From contig NC_134018.1 of NCBI RefSeq assembly GCF_040712315.1, positions 39,309,335-39,373,334 of the forward strand: a DNA stretch of 64,000 nt, read 5' to 3'. Under the pieces are notes generated by a model, which saw nothing but the letters and a program-made list of their open reading frames with translations, was not told the DNA's origin and did no database searches. Shown here in pieces: positions 1 to 11,879 of the stretch. The DNA comes from Castanea sativa. Its lineage: Eukaryota > Streptophyta > Magnoliopsida > Fagales > Fagaceae. Made by a program: the position numbers and the translations under genes. Every line of letters starts with the position of its first letter. Position 1 is the stretch's first letter.

Positions 1-568
1 TGTAGTTGGCGAAGCGTAAGATGGAACACTTGAGGTGGGAAAAAAAACATTTTTTTGTATCCAATGTGAATATAAAAAAAAAAAAAAAAATCATTTGTGC
101 TACCCTAATGCTCCATTTTATATTTTACCAATCATAACTTGTCACGTCTTTTTTCCTCTTATAAACTAACCAAAGTTTAAAATAGGAAAAAAAAAAATCA
201 AACACATGACATACTACAATTGATTAATAGAGCATAAAGTTGAATACTCCAAAACCTAGTTATACTCCATTCAAATCTAGTCATCATTAAAATTATTTAT
301 ATGTAAGATAAGATTTGGATTTTTAATATTCACTTCATGATAATTGTTCTTTACCATCAAATTAAGGTATCAATTTAATTTTTTTGTAAAGGAGATTCAA
401 GCCCAAATCTCTTGTTCAACAATAAAATAAATAATAAAAAAAAAAAACTTATCAGTTAAGTTTTAAAAATTTGTATAAAAAAAAGTTCATGACATAATAG
501 ACCTTTAACGAAAAATAATTCTATGTTGGTCTTGGCTTCAATAATAAGGTAATGAAATTTATGAATCC

Positions 569-618
<50 letters not shown>

Positions 619-1410
619 CACAATTTTTAATAATTAGTATTTTTAAAGAATTTATATGCTGTACTTACTTTTCTTATCGCAAATCGTTGAATAAACCTCG
701 AAATATAACAGATTATAGACATATTCCAATCTTCTAAAAAACCAACTAAAGCACAAAACAAGATCTTGGTGCTGCTAATAATCTTTCAGTAAAGAATCTT
801 CTTGGATTGATCTCAACAGTTCAACAAAGCACATGTTGTCACGATCAACACCAATAGTGTTGTTGTACATGAATAAATTATTTCATTGCGCATGGTTTTG
901 AAGCCAATCGAAATGTGACCCACTTGTAAAATTGACACTGCCCTGAATATTATACACACATCGATCACTGCCAAGAGGGAGAAGAAGAAGAAGACAAATT
1001 TTAGTTAATTTTTTCCTTTTTATTTTGTTCAAAAATCTTCAATTTAGAACATGGTAGAAAAGGGCTTCGTTAGAAAAAAGGAATTTGCTCTGTGCTCAGT
1101 TGCTCATGTCAAAGTCGGGGGTTGCTATCATTTAGTTGGAATGGAGGTTGTAACGTGACCTTTAAGCCCAGCATGCACTCATGTCCCCCTTCAAAACAGC
1201 TAGCTAGTTGAGGCTTTATTTGGATGTAAATTATATTTGGAAAAATGTTTTAAATCCAGATCTGCTTATTTTAGCTTTAAAATGTCAATTTGTTTTTGGC
1301 TCTTCCCATTTAAAATCTTCTTTTTTTTTTCAACGTATAATTATACTGTGCACAATTTACTTTTTTTTTTTTTTTAAATTAAGTAAATAAAAATAAGTTA
1401 TTCAAACCCA
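1..1410. other. AT-rich intergenic DNA
   Basis: No gene is recognisable. The stretch consists of A/T runs and short simple repeats, and its short open frames look like chance frames in low-complexity sequence. Confidence 0.6.
570..614. repeat. (TA)n microsatellite
   Basis: An uninterrupted TA run of about 22 units in AT-rich intergenic DNA. It should be length-variable between individuals. Confidence 0.95.
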
Positions 1411-1419
1411 ATCAATATA

Positions 1420-2360
1420 TTGTTGAAACAGAGTAAAACCACTCAAACTTGTTTAGAATCCCAATATTAAATTATGGCTAAGTTGCTTAATCTATTCAAT
1501 TAAGTGCGGAATAAGAGTAATTAATGCACAATTAATCGAGACTACTCCCTAGTGCATGAGCATACATAATCAATAAGTAATTATAAGACACAAAGAGTGA
1601 GGAAAGAGTGATGCAAACACAAGATAACACCGCAATGTGTTATCGAAGAGGAAAACCAAAATACTCGACGTAAAAACCACTATGCAGCCCTTCAAGCTGA
1701 AATGATTCACTAGTAATTAAAGTTGGAGTACAAGGATATCAAAAAAACCCTCCAAACCTAATCTATCTACAGTACTTAAACCCTCCAAGTTCTAGCTCCC
1801 AACGGATTTCACCAAGTCATGTCTTTACTAGTTATCTGGATCCCACAATTAGCTCTAATTGCATCCACCAATGAATGGCTTCATCCAATACTTCCCATAG
1901 GCACCAAAACAACTCACAACACTCAGATTGAGTGAGATATATGTTTGGGTTAAGAACCTCTCAAATATATGTAATTAGAGAGGTAGGAGTAGAGGAAAAC
2001 TAAGAGAAATGTGTAGATGATTGTGGGTGTATAATTTCTAACTTTCAAATGGATTTCTATGGTTTTTTCTCTGAAATTCTCCTCCCAATTTAATGGGTAA
2101 TGTGGGTTTTTATAGTGTGGGTAAAGAAATGAGAAAAGCACACTAAAATAGGTTGGCAATGCATCTCGTGGGTCGTTTTGTAGGTTGGCCAAGTAGCGAA
2201 ATGCCTTTTGGCACTTAACTCTTCAGCTTCCAGTATGTGCTTCTCACGTGACCTTTCGCGAATTGTCCACTCACGAGCCAATCGTGAGCAAGTCGCGAGT
2301 TATTTTATTCTTCACAGTTCTTCACCAATTTCTCACACCCTGCCCTTAATTGAATCCCAC
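1420..2360. repeat. LTR-like non-coding repeat, boundaries uncertain
   Basis: This block is less AT-biased than its flanks and has no open frame resembling a gene. Its texture (a gcggaataag-type stretch, then gataacaccgcaatgtg, gaggaaaacc and cagcccttcaagc) resembles plant LTR or leader sequence read in antisense. The block at 63.56 kb to the window end has a similar character, with a gggaaaacc-type phrase. I found no clean TG...CA ends or target-site duplication, so the LTR assignment is an inference. Confidence 0.3.
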
Positions 2361-2479
2361 AAACACACATGAAATATTTGAAAAATTACAATAAAATTTG
2401 ATACGGAATTAAAGCCAACAAAATATAATTGAAAATTACAACTTTACCATTGTTATCTAGAAAATGGCATACAACAATA

Positions 2480-2612
2480 ATTTTATGGTCCATTTGATTG
2501 TGTTATTTAAACAATTTTCATTGTTTAAACAACACAACACGTATTTCCACAATACTTTTTCACCCACACGTATTTTCACAACACTTAAATAACATTACTA
2601 GAATAACTCGCT
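2480..2612. repeat. Diverged dispersed repeat (copy 1; copy 2 at 18680)
   Basis: Contains TGTTTAAACAA, then a series of cacgtattt and cacaatactttttcacccaca phrases, ending in attactagaataac. The same order, more diverged, recurs at 18680-18830. No open frame. It is probably a short non-autonomous element. Confidence 0.5.
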
Positions 2613-3354
2613 CACATTAGTCTCAGGAATGACACAATTAACAATAATTTTGAAAAAGGTTGGGTATAAATTTTGTTTTTAATAATTAGATAGTTCTAAT
2701 GATGGGGGTAGATTCAAGTCCTATTAATTCTCGTAATAAAAAAGAATAGACTATACTACTAAACTATGAAACTACTCGAGTCTTGAAAAGTTGGGTAGAG
2801 TTGATTGGTTGGACAAATGTGAGCAAGGTTTTTTTCTTTTTCTTTTTCTTTTACATACAACAAACTGTCGAGAAGAATTTGAACCTAAATTCTCTATTTT
2901 GAAAAAAAAAAATGGAAATTCCGCTGAATCACACACAAGTTGTGAACAAAATGCATATTAGACAAACGTTTTGATTGTCTTGATGATAAATTGTGGTCAC
3001 ATTTTTAATGAAAAACCTTGGTTTCTGTTCTACTATGTGAACTAAAAACTGGTGGACTACGACTTTGAAGTGAGATTCAGCCAAATACTAAACAAATAAA
3101 AGTTGGGAAAAAGTATATGGCGGTTTGTGATGATCATTCCCATCAGGCTAATGATGGGTCCAGTACTATCTTCACTAGTGACTATGACATTAGCAAGTTG
3201 AGCAAAGAGGGTGACGCCTGAGGGTGTCCGTGTCAAAATTCTCAACCATGAAAATGGGCTTTAGTTCTTTATATTTCACGGATTCTTTGTTTCCTATTTT
3301 CAAATACCGCATTTTCTTTTCTTTCTTTTTTTCTATTATTTCTGTAAGCTTAAG
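2613..3354. other. Intergenic, nothing recognised
   Basis: AT-rich DNA with homopolymer tracts. The short - strand frame at 3057-3245 shows no motif or similarity that I recognise. Confidence 0.5.
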
Positions 3355-3512
3355 TTCAGGGAAAGCATAATCACAAACATTAAAGCCGTCTTAGCAGGAA
3401 AAGAGAACCACTATTTTATTAAGATTCGGGAAGAAATTAGTTAATTGCATGTCATTGTACATTAAGGCTTTTCCCACAAACGTTTTGGTTGCAATATTGT
3501 AACTTAAACATT
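3355..3512. repeat. Dispersed direct repeat (copy 1; copy 2 at 5935)
   Basis: Shares an ordered set of phrases with 5935-6095: GGGAAAGCA/GGAAAAGCA, AGCAGGAAAAGAGAACCA, a ggga-aa-tagtt block, TGTCATT and GGCTTTTCC followed by TTTTGG-TGCAA. Both copies have the same orientation and lie about 2.58 kb apart. Non-coding. Either an old segmental duplication or two copies of a repeat. Confidence 0.5.
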
Positions 3513-3819
3513 TTCTGAGCATCCGTAATAAAAGATGCCTTACTGGGGTATTTGAGCTCGAGTCCAAGTCCAATCTTACTTATTTTGCAATCGAAGAAAT
3601 TATATCCAATCTATTTGGTGTGCAAGCTACACACCAAAAAAAAAAAAAAAAAATTCATAGTCCAAGCTTACGTGACGTGCAAACAATGATATTCTAATCA
3701 TACATATATTGTAAATATTCTTGTAATCTCATTAGTTTAGGGTTTGATCTCCTAAAAATATTTTGTCATGGGTTTGTTATAACACTTAGTGCTTAATAGT
3801 AAAGATATGTAATTATTAA

Positions 3820-4146
3820 CGCTCTGTTTGTTTCAGCTATGATGTTTTCTAGAAAACACGTCATTTTTCAAGAAGTATTTTCTATAAAACTATCTCATTT
3901 TCTAATGTTTGGTAGCAGCTTTAAATGAGTTGAAAAATAACCTCCTAACTTTCCTTATTTAGCTTTCTGTGAGATATAGTTGTTTTCCAAAAAAATTTAA
4001 TGGAAAACAATCTCTAAAAATAAACCATACTTTTAATATTGACCAAAGATAGTTTTCCTTTGACTCATCTTTTTTTATGCTACCAAACACTAGAAAACAT
4101 GGAAAACTATCTTTACACAAAGTTTTCCATCGAAACAAACGGAGCG
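3820..4146. mobile_element. Tourist-like (PIF/Harbinger) MITE
   Basis: A 327-bp element with terminal inverted repeats CGCTCTGTTTGTTTC (left) and, in reverse complement, CGCTCCGTTTGTTTC (right). It is flanked on both sides by TAA at 3817-3819 and 4147-4149. A three-base TAA/TTA duplication and a TGTTTG-type terminus are the signature of PIF/Harbinger-derived Tourist MITEs. The interior has further inverted symmetry (ttttctagaaaa-type segments) and no coding capacity, so mobility would depend on a transposase supplied elsewhere. Confidence 0.75.
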
Positions 4147-4304
4147 TAAATGTTTTTCATTGTAAATGTAGGTCGTCAGATTGAATTGTTTATTCCCTTT
4201 CTTTCTCTTGTTTCCATTTTGTCTCTTTCCATTATTTTATCTTTATTCCTTATATTTCATAAGATACCAAAAATTTAATTAAAACTCTTGAAAGCTTAGA
4301 AAAA

Positions 4305-4545
4305 AATCCAATTAAATTATAATTGGATTCTCAATTTTGCATCACTTGTCTTATTTAATTTTTAATTTAGTGTCAAGTGAATTATTGAGTATAAAAATAA
4401 AAATGTCCAAATCCAATTAGATTTTAAAATGGATTTCGGTTGAAGTCTAATTTTTTGTCACGTGTCTATTTAAGTTTTTAATTTTTGTGACAAGTGAATT
4501 ATTAGATATAAAAACTGAAGTCAAAAACCAATTAAATTTTAAATC
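4305..4545. repeat. Two-copy tandem repeat, about 115 bp unit
   Basis: Two successive units share the order tttaatttttaattt, GTGTCAAGTGAATTATTGAGTATAAAAA or its variant GACAAGTGAATTATTAGATA, then an aaaa-ccaatta junction. Periodicity is about 115 bp. Non-coding, AT-rich. Confidence 0.5.
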
Positions 4546-5044
4546 ATATATATATATATATATAATGAGAAATCATTACATATTTTAGAAATATATGGTT
4601 TAGAAAAAATATAAGCTAATACCATGTATAATTTAAACATCTTCTAAAAAAAAGTTTAATTTGAATAGTGTAATATGTGATTTTATTTAATTGTACATGT
4701 CATATGCACATGGCTACAAGCTAAGATATATTAATAGGTAAAATTTAGAAGAAAAAAATCAATTATATTCTACAATTAAAGTCTAGTTTTGTGTCATATG
4801 TCCTAAATTATTTATTTTTAGAGTGAGTTTTATTTATTAATTTTGAAGTCAAATGTGAGACTACATCATAAATATTCATCTAAGTTATTGAGTACAAAAA
4901 CCAAATAATTTACAATTAATGAACCATAAAAATAAAAATAAAAAAAAGTGCATCACAATTACAAAAATTAAAAAGTAATAAAAAAATAATAAATATGAAC
5001 AATTTACATTTTTTAAATAATAATATTCTTACAATACTTTTTTA

Positions 5045-5206
5045 AAGGAAAATTATTAGGTACTCTCGGAGTACCATAAATGCGTACTCCCTCTTCTCAC
5101 ATGAATGGTGGGTCATACCATGAATTTAATTAGTGAGACCCACCATTCATATGAGAGGAGAGAGTACGCATTTATGGTACTCCGGGAGTACCTAATAATT
5201 TTCCTT
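5045..5206. mobile_element. Near-perfect hairpin MITE (70-nt arms)
   Basis: The left arm (5045-5114) and right arm (5137-5206) are inverted copies of exactly 70 bases with 4 differences, all transitions, around a 22-base loop. There is no coding potential. A transcript from either strand would fold into a long stem, as in MITE-derived siRNA or young miRNA precursors. No clear target-site duplication is visible outside the arms, so the transposon superfamily is not assigned. Confidence 0.75.
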
Positions 5207-5330
5207 CTTAAAAAATTAACAAAATATAATAATAACTGTCAATAATATTTAAATTATATATGTACAAATTATATTATACATCTTACTGTATTTCTTAAAT
5301 ATATTCATGAATATGCATGACATTACAAGT

Positions 5331-5500
5331 TTTTTTTTTTTTTTTTTTTTATACAAGATAGAATTCTACTCTAGCCTAATCTAAGTATATATGTATGTGA
5401 AACTCCCTCCTAGAGACTTGAACCCCAGCTTTTGCCCCCCACATCCTACAAGCACTTATACTTGTGAAGTGACCATCGCATTGATGTGCGGTGATATGAG
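5331..5500 (-). mobile_element. SINE, minus orientation, with target-site duplication
   Basis: Read on the minus strand, the element carries GGGGTTCAAGTCTC, a match to the RNA polymerase III B box of tRNA-derived SINEs, about 90 bases downstream of the head. It ends in a poly(A) tract, seen as the T run at about 5331-5350 on the plus strand. The sequence attacaagt(t) lies directly outside both ends (5322-5331 and 5501-5510), a 9-10 bp target-site duplication typical of LINE-mediated insertion. Length is about 170 bp. The A box is not clear. Likely non-autonomous and old. Confidence 0.7.
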
Positions 5501-5934
5501 ATTACAAGTTAGTATTAAATAGTTACTTACAGAATAAAAATTTTAGCTTAAATTTAGGAAAAGCACAATCCCTAAAATTAAGCCATGTTAGTGTTTTGAT
5601 TCGAAGAATAGAGGAAATGGGAGATTCGATCCCTTCCATGAATTAATTATGGTCCTCAATCAATTGAATTAACCCTTCAATGGAATATATATAAGCGAAT
5701 TAATTGTTGATCATGTTCATGGCACATGTTCACTTTTTCCCAAAAAAAAAAAAAAAAAAAATCTCATTGTTGTTACTTAAACATGACTAGCACTGATTCA
5801 ATCAAAGTAGTGACGTATATTTCTGCATCCCGCTCTTCCCCCCCCCCCAACACACACACATATATATATTCTCTATTGTGTCATAGTGTCATAACCAATG
5901 AGGTCGCTGCTCATCAGAAGCTTTGCTTGCCTTG

Positions 5935-6095
5935 TTTTAGGAAAAGCACGAATGCACAATCATAAAAATAAGTCATCTAAGCAGCAAAGAGAACCAATAA
6001 ACATATATTATTATAAAAGATTTGGGAAAAAAAATAGTTGTTCATGATGTGTCATTATATGAATAGGCTTTTCCTAACTTTTTGGCTGCAAAATC
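5935..6095. repeat. Dispersed direct repeat (copy 2; copy 1 at 3355)
   Basis: Second copy of the repeat described at 3355-3512, in the same order and orientation, with scattered substitutions and small gaps. Non-coding. Confidence 0.5.
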
Positions 6096-6099
6096 GGTA

Positions 6100-8718
6100 C
6101 CAATAAAAGTTTTCCTAGCAACTTAACAAATTATATAGCAAGCCATATCAACCTTTGAGTTTTGTGGATTGATTATGTCTATGTCCCACTCCCACATGGG
6201 CCACATCCATTGAGGTCACTGCTTAGATCTAGAGCTTGGCCAATAACCTAATCTAATTCCTCTAATTTTATTATCTATTGCGATAGCGAAAGTTTTGAGG
6301 CATAAACAAAATCGCTTCATTTTTTTTCTTCTATATGTCTCCATCTACCTTGAGCTGGACTTAGACACTTAGTGGCTGGAGCTTTTACAACGCATGCACA
6401 AGTTGCTCCACTTGACTTGTTCCAATTCCTCTCTCTTGTTCTTTTTCTTATTTCTCCTCTTCCTTCTCATGGTTAGCATTCGTATTTAATATACTATATC
6501 CAGTAGATTACATTGCACTGAAAAAGATCATCATGAATTAAAGTAAATGGTGCAAGACAAATTTTTTTTCAAATCCATTATGTACGGTTTATAAGATTAT
6601 CTACGTGTATTGAATTGTATGACTAATTAAATATTTTAATTATATCATAAGATTATGAACTAGGTGATGTGACAAAAAATACACATTGATAGTTTTTTAA
6701 GTTGTAGACTACGTACGCTATGTAGTGGGTTGAAAAAAAAACTTCGTCCATTGGTGTGTAATCCATATTTTGTTATCCTTTCACTTACTTTCACATTTAA
6801 ATTTAGTTCTTTTGTCTTAGCTTATTTTATTTAATTAATTTAGTCTCACAAAATTTTTTTTGGAAATTCGAGGATATCTTTATAAATTTTATTTTCAAGG
6901 AAGTTTGTCATGCACCCTATAGAGTCCTTACAAATATGCATTATACTAGGGTTTCATTAGATTAAAATAAATCTCTTATTTAAAAATTTTTCTCTCAAAT
7001 TCTGGTAGATTTCAATTTTTTTTTTTACTTGAATGTCAGGTGTCTTTTTTTAGTTTAGAACAAGAGCTAACATATTGTATTATCATTCTGTAATAGACTG
7101 TACTAAGTTCATAGAACTTTATCCAGGTTGAACTTTGGATAAATTTTAAGATAAGCACCACCTTATTTGATTCCAAGTTCTCTCAACAAAAAAAAAAAAA
7201 TATTTGATTCCAAGTTTGATACGCGGTAAGTGCACGTGTAAGTGTTCAGTCTCACAACAAAATAAAAAAGTGAATAGCTAATATATATATAGATAGATAT
7301 ATATATATATATATATAAAAACTGATTCTCAACAAAAATAAATAAATAAATAATAACAAATCTATTCTTTAAATTTAGTGAAATGAGGCGCCAAATATAT
7401 ATCTAAATAACTTTTTGTGGCCTATCTACTCTCTAGGCTTTGCCCTTCTCAACAATGTCGTATCAAGTTCTTGAAAGGTCCTTTTATTAAACAATATTTG
7501 GTATATCACATTCTTAATCTTTTACAAGTTCTGCAATATAAACTTGTATTATAATGCACCATGGTCTGATAATAAGGGAGGACAATGGCGGGAGATTCTC
7601 TTTTTACTACGCCGCTTTACTTTGAATAAACCAACTTCCCATTCTTTTAAGCATAACTGTCCAATCTTCGGTGCTCTAGCAACTGTGCTACCATGCTTAT
7701 CTATTTTCAGTTACGTCTTTTTTTCTTTTAATTTACAATGTTTATTCAATAAATTTTTTTTTTATTTAAAAAAATTAATCATTATGAAACAAATACTTAA
7801 GTTTTAAATCCTATCACATTTCTAAAAAAATAAAAAAAGAGGAAGGTTGAGATGATTGCGATAGCCCTAATGGGTTGGAAACCGTATCAAAAGTCCTTTT
7901 AAAATAGTTGATAAATTTATTATTAATATATTTTAAGGATTGTTTGGAATATAGGGTTATAACAACAAGAAAAATTATAAATTTTTGGCTTAAAGGAGCA
8001 TTGAATCGTTGTCTTTTAGGACTATATTTTTCCTCACTCAAACAGAATTTGCTATTGAGGTTCCTACCAAATTGTCTGCAGCATAAAAAAGCCTGAATTC
8101 TACTGATAACAAATTTTGAAATTAAAGATTTTTTTTTTGTTTTTGCTAAATACAGAATTTTTAACTAGCGTATATTGTAAAAAAAATTAAATATGAAACA
8201 TATAAATAGACAATAAAGAGACACCAATGAAAAGGCCCTATTGAAAGGTTACCATCAAAGAGTCGCAAAATTCAAAATACCGTAAAAACTATGGATAATG
8301 TTTGGCTCTAAATATGTTTGAAACCTTGAGCTCTAACCACTCATGAAAAGATGACACGTGTCCTTATACATAACCCAACCAACTAAGTAAATCTTGTGTA
8401 GCACACATAATAAAACTCATGTCATCTACCCATTAGTGGTTGATTGGTTAGAGCCCATGTTTAGAGTCAAACTTAACTTTTTCGTCTTTCTAGTCATTAA
8501 AAACAATCAACTATTCCTATCACTTAAGTCTTACTTTCCTACACCTTGCATAATCCTGAAGACAATTTGCTCCCATCACAACCAATCACTTTAATAAATT
8601 ATAACTAATAAGAAAAAAAAATTATTTTTGGCATTGCTTTTTTTTTTTTTAATATTATAACATATACTTTATTGTTACATGGCCAGCTTCGCAACTGTTT
8701 ACTCATTGAACACATTAA
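6100..8718. other. Intergenic, nothing recognised
   Basis: About 2.6 kb of AT-rich DNA with T runs and TA/GATA microsatellites near 7280-7315. Open frames at 7544-7807 and 7814-8096, on both strands, have low-complexity composition and no recognisable domain. I treat them as chance frames. Confidence 0.5.
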
Positions 8719-8843
8719 GGGCCCTTTTGGAAGGAGAGGGAGTGAAAAAGAGTAGAGTAAAGTTGGCTAAAAATAGGCTAATTTTGGGTCAAATCTACAC
8801 TACTTTACTCTACTCCCCCTCTCTCCCTCAATCCAAACGGACC
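8719..8843. mobile_element. Small fold-back MITE
   Basis: A 125-bp palindromic element. The left arm GGGCCCTTTTGGAAGGAGAG is matched by the reverse complement of the right end, GGTCCGTTTGGATTGAGGGAG, and both arms contain AGTAGAGTAAAGT. The terminus resembles Tourist-type ends. The flanks are TAA (left) and AAA (right), an imperfect three-base duplication. Non-coding. Confidence 0.6.
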
Positions 8844-9153
8844 AAAAGAGATTCGTTTAAGAGTCCCACAATTCTTTTATTTAACTACTAAGTAATTTGA
8901 AGCAAACTTCAGGTGGAAAGAAGTCTAATTTCATGATACAGGTTGAAGATAGATATTATCCTATCAACACTTGTCTCGCTAGGCCTTTTTTTTTTTTTTA
9001 AGAATCAATGTTTTTTTCCTTAACATATATATTTGGCTTTTTAAAATCTCTTTGGAACAAAAAATAATTCACAGTAACATTTGTGTTCAACTTATTTTTT
9101 AAACAAAATAATGCAAAGGAAGTAACACCTAAATAGAAAATAAATAATAAATA

Positions 9154-9440
9154 TGTAGGGAGTGTGTAGAGGCTAAACTGTTTTGGGTTTGTTTAGCAAT
9201 GAGAGTTGCTTAGAACATGTAGTAGGTGGTTAGGTATCTCTACAAGAACACTAAGTTCCAAAGAAAAGCACACAAAGGCTTAAAATCACTAATTCTCAAA
9301 AAATTGGTTACAAAATGAGAGTATAAGAGTACTTATACAATCTGTTCTACAACTAATAACCATTAGTATCTTGCCAAAACTAACACTAGTTACACCTAAT
9401 ATAAGTAATTAACTAACTCATTAACAAGACTAACTAATTC
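9154..9440. repeat. Direct repeat copy 1, LTR-like
   Basis: Begins TGTAGGGAGT and shares with 10029-10330 the order GTTGCTTAGAACA, GGTATCTCTACAAGAACAC, AGTTC, then a tract of taactaactaa. Read on the minus strand both copies end ...ACTCCCTACA, as an LTR would. No primer-binding site is visible next to them. Possibly the LTRs of a very small (TRIM-like) or internally deleted retroelement. Confidence 0.45.
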
Positions 9441-9461
9441 AGATAAACCAAGGTAGTCGAT

Positions 9462-9855
9462 ACAGTACCGGTACCGGCCGTATCGGCCAGTATGTACTGT
9501 ACCAATATGTATATCGGTATTGAAACATTAACGTTTCATACCGGTTTAAATACCGACCGTACTGGTCATACCGGCCAATTTCGGATAATACCAGTTGGTA
9601 CCAAGCATATCGGCCGGTACTAAAAAAAGTTTTTTTTTTTTTTTAGTTTTGTAATTTTTGAATTTTTGTAAAGGAAAATGGTAACTTATTTACATTAACT
9701 AATTAGTATTTTTTTTTTCTTAGTATGCGATGAACAATTAAGCTTTCTATATTTTATATTGTGTTTTTTTTCTTTTAATTGTTGCTAAAGTCTAAAATCT
9801 TGAATAATTTATTCTGAATTGAAATAATGTTTTATGGTAAATTTTTATATTTATT

Positions 9856-9898
<43 letters not shown>

Positions 9899-9990
9899 TT
9901 ATAAATATAAAAAAATAACGGTAAACCCGAAACGGTATACCGGTATTGACCGATACCGAAATATATCGTTTCGCTGGTCAAATTGGTACA
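9462..9990. repeat. CGGTACCGG-rich repeat with AC microsatellite
   Basis: Two blocks (about 9462-9620 and 9915-9990) are filled with variants of ataccggtat, gtaccggcc and tatcggcc, many self-complementary, so the block folds extensively. Between them lie A/T runs and an AC microsatellite at 9859-9892. Local GC is well above the surroundings. The AC/TG tract produces artificial open frames on both strands. Probably a non-autonomous element, superfamily not assigned. Confidence 0.5.
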
Positions 9991-10028
9991 GACTTCAGTA
10001 TGAAATTGACTCCCTTGAGATAAACTGA

Positions 10029-10330
10029 TGTAGGGAGTATGATGAGCTGTTTGTGTATGGTTTAGAAACAATAGAAGGACTGAGTTGCTTAGAACACAAT
10101 GATAAGTGGATAAGTATCTCTACAAGAACACACAGTTCTAAATAGCATACAAAGACTAGCGATTCTTTCAATTACAAAAAAATTGATTTACAACAAGCTT
10201 ACATTCTCCTACTTATACTAGTTGTTTGGCATTGGCAACCTCTAGATGGTTGACAAGTGTCTAACTCCTATAGGTTAATGCTTAAGAAATCATCTAATTA
10301 AGTAACTAACTAATTAGTTACAAGTGGGTT
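10029..10330. repeat. Direct repeat copy 2, LTR-like
   Basis: Second copy of the TGTAGGGAGT... repeat at 9154-9440, same orientation, diverged. The two copies bracket the CGGTACCGG-rich block. Confidence 0.45.
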
Positions 10331-10526
10331 AATATATAAGCATATAGTTACTTGAAATGCCCTGCATCTGGCTATCTGGCTGTATACACTATAAGTAATA
10401 CTACATGTACAATATTTTCACAAAAATTCATAATATTGTAAGCATAGTATTACTTTGCAATCTGCACAATATAATTAAATGAGAAATGATATATATAATT
10501 ATTCATAATATTTTTACAACACTTTC

Positions 10527-11879
10527 ATAAAAAATGTCACATCACCCATGACACATCAACATATAAATTTAAAAAATTAATTTATTAATTTTAACTAAAT
10601 AATAAAAATAAAAACAGAATTAAAAACTAAAATTTATATTAACTAAGATTGTTCTTCATGTTCTTCAAATTGTTCTTCATTTTACAACTTTTTCTTCATA
10701 TTCTTCCCAAATCAAACCCAGCAACCAAGAACTCAAACCCATCACAAGAATACAAACCCAGCAACCCAAGAACTCAAACCCAGATCATTAGGACATCACT
10801 TCTTCTCTCTCTTCCTCTCACTTCAAACTCCTCTGACCTCTCTCTTCTTTTACTTTTTTTTTTTCTCATCTCTTTCCCTCACGCTCTCTACTCTCTTCCT
10901 CTCACGGTGAAGCTTCTCTCTTCTCAAGATCGACTTTGGGTGGGTGGGCTTCAAATCGGTGTGGGGTCGTTGGGGTTGTGGGTGGCTATGGGTAGGTGTG
11001 GGTTTGTGGGGGCGGGGGTAGCCATAGGTGGGTGGTTTTGCACGCCGAGGGATCGTAGACTGCCGTGGGTGGTTTTGCACACTGTAGGGTCGTGGGTAGC
11101 CATGGGTGGGTGGTTTTGCTCACCATGGGCGTGGGTAGTCGTGGGGTTGTGGGTTTTGCTCGTTGTGGGTCTTGTGTGTGTTGTGGGTTGGTGTTGCTGT
11201 TGGTGGGTTGTTGTTGCTGTTGGTGAATGCGGGGTTTCTGTTGTGGGTTATCGTTGCTGTTGTTGGTTGCAGGTGATGGGTATTTGGCTATGATTTGTTT
11301 TATGGGTTCGGATTTGGTTAGGTTTGGTTTTTGAATTTCAATTTGGTGTTGCAATGGTGGGTTTTGGGGTTTGATTTGTTGTTTAAATGGAATTTCAGAG
11401 GTGGTGGTGGTGGTAATGGTTGGTGTTTCTGGGTGGTTGGTTTGGTGGTGCTGGTGTGTGAGCTTGGTTGTTAAGGATAGAGACAGAGATGAAGTGATGG
11501 AAGAGATAATAATTTGGGGAAGAACATGAAGAATTTGATGATCTTGATTTGTGATAGATCTGATGGTGCTGGGTTTGATAATCTCTGAGGTGTTGAATTT
11601 AAGTTTTTTCTTCTTGTTTTCATTTATGTCCTAGTGATCTGGGTTTGAGTTCTTGGGTTGTTGGGTTTGTATTCTTGATTGCTGGGTTTGATTTTGGGAA
11701 AAATATGAAGAACAAATTGTAAAATGAAAAACAATCTGAAGAACATGAAGAATAATCTTAATTAATGTGAATTTTAGTTTTTAATTATGTTTTTATTTTT
11801 ATTATTTAATTAAAATTAATAAATTAATTTTTAAAATTTATATGCTGATGTGTCATGGGTGATGTGGCATTTTTTATAA
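10527..11879. mobile_element. Large fold-back element with GT-rich payload
   Basis: The arm at 10527-10796 and the arm at 11626-11879 are long inverted copies of each other. They share, in inverted order, AATGTCACATCACCCATGAC, attaatttattaatttta, GTTCTTCATGTTCTTC, the aaacccagcaa and AAGAACTCAAACCCAGATCA series, and AGGACAT. By eye the arms are around 90 per cent identical. The left arm has an extra internal duplication of the caaacccagcaa segment. The 830-bp interior begins with a CT-rich leader-like stretch and then becomes extremely GT-rich (repeated gtgggttttgct and gtgggtggt units). A + strand frame at 10649-11293 runs through the arm and interior. It translates to low-complexity Gly/Val/Trp/Cys-rich sequence and I do not regard it as a real gene. 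Confidence 0.65.

Noticed and set aside
5460..5500. Functional tRNA gene
   Set aside because: Only a B-box-like motif is seen. No cloverleaf, A-box or anticodon arm can be formed; a SINE with poly(A) and duplication fits better.
9832..10071. Opposed frames with Cys-Val or His-Thr runs
   Set aside because: They are translations of the AC/TG microsatellite.
10649..11293. 214-codon + strand frame
   Set aside because: It crosses the fold-back arm into GT-rich repeats and translates to low-complexity Val/Gly/Trp/Cys sequence. The minus strand is equally open. Composition explains it.
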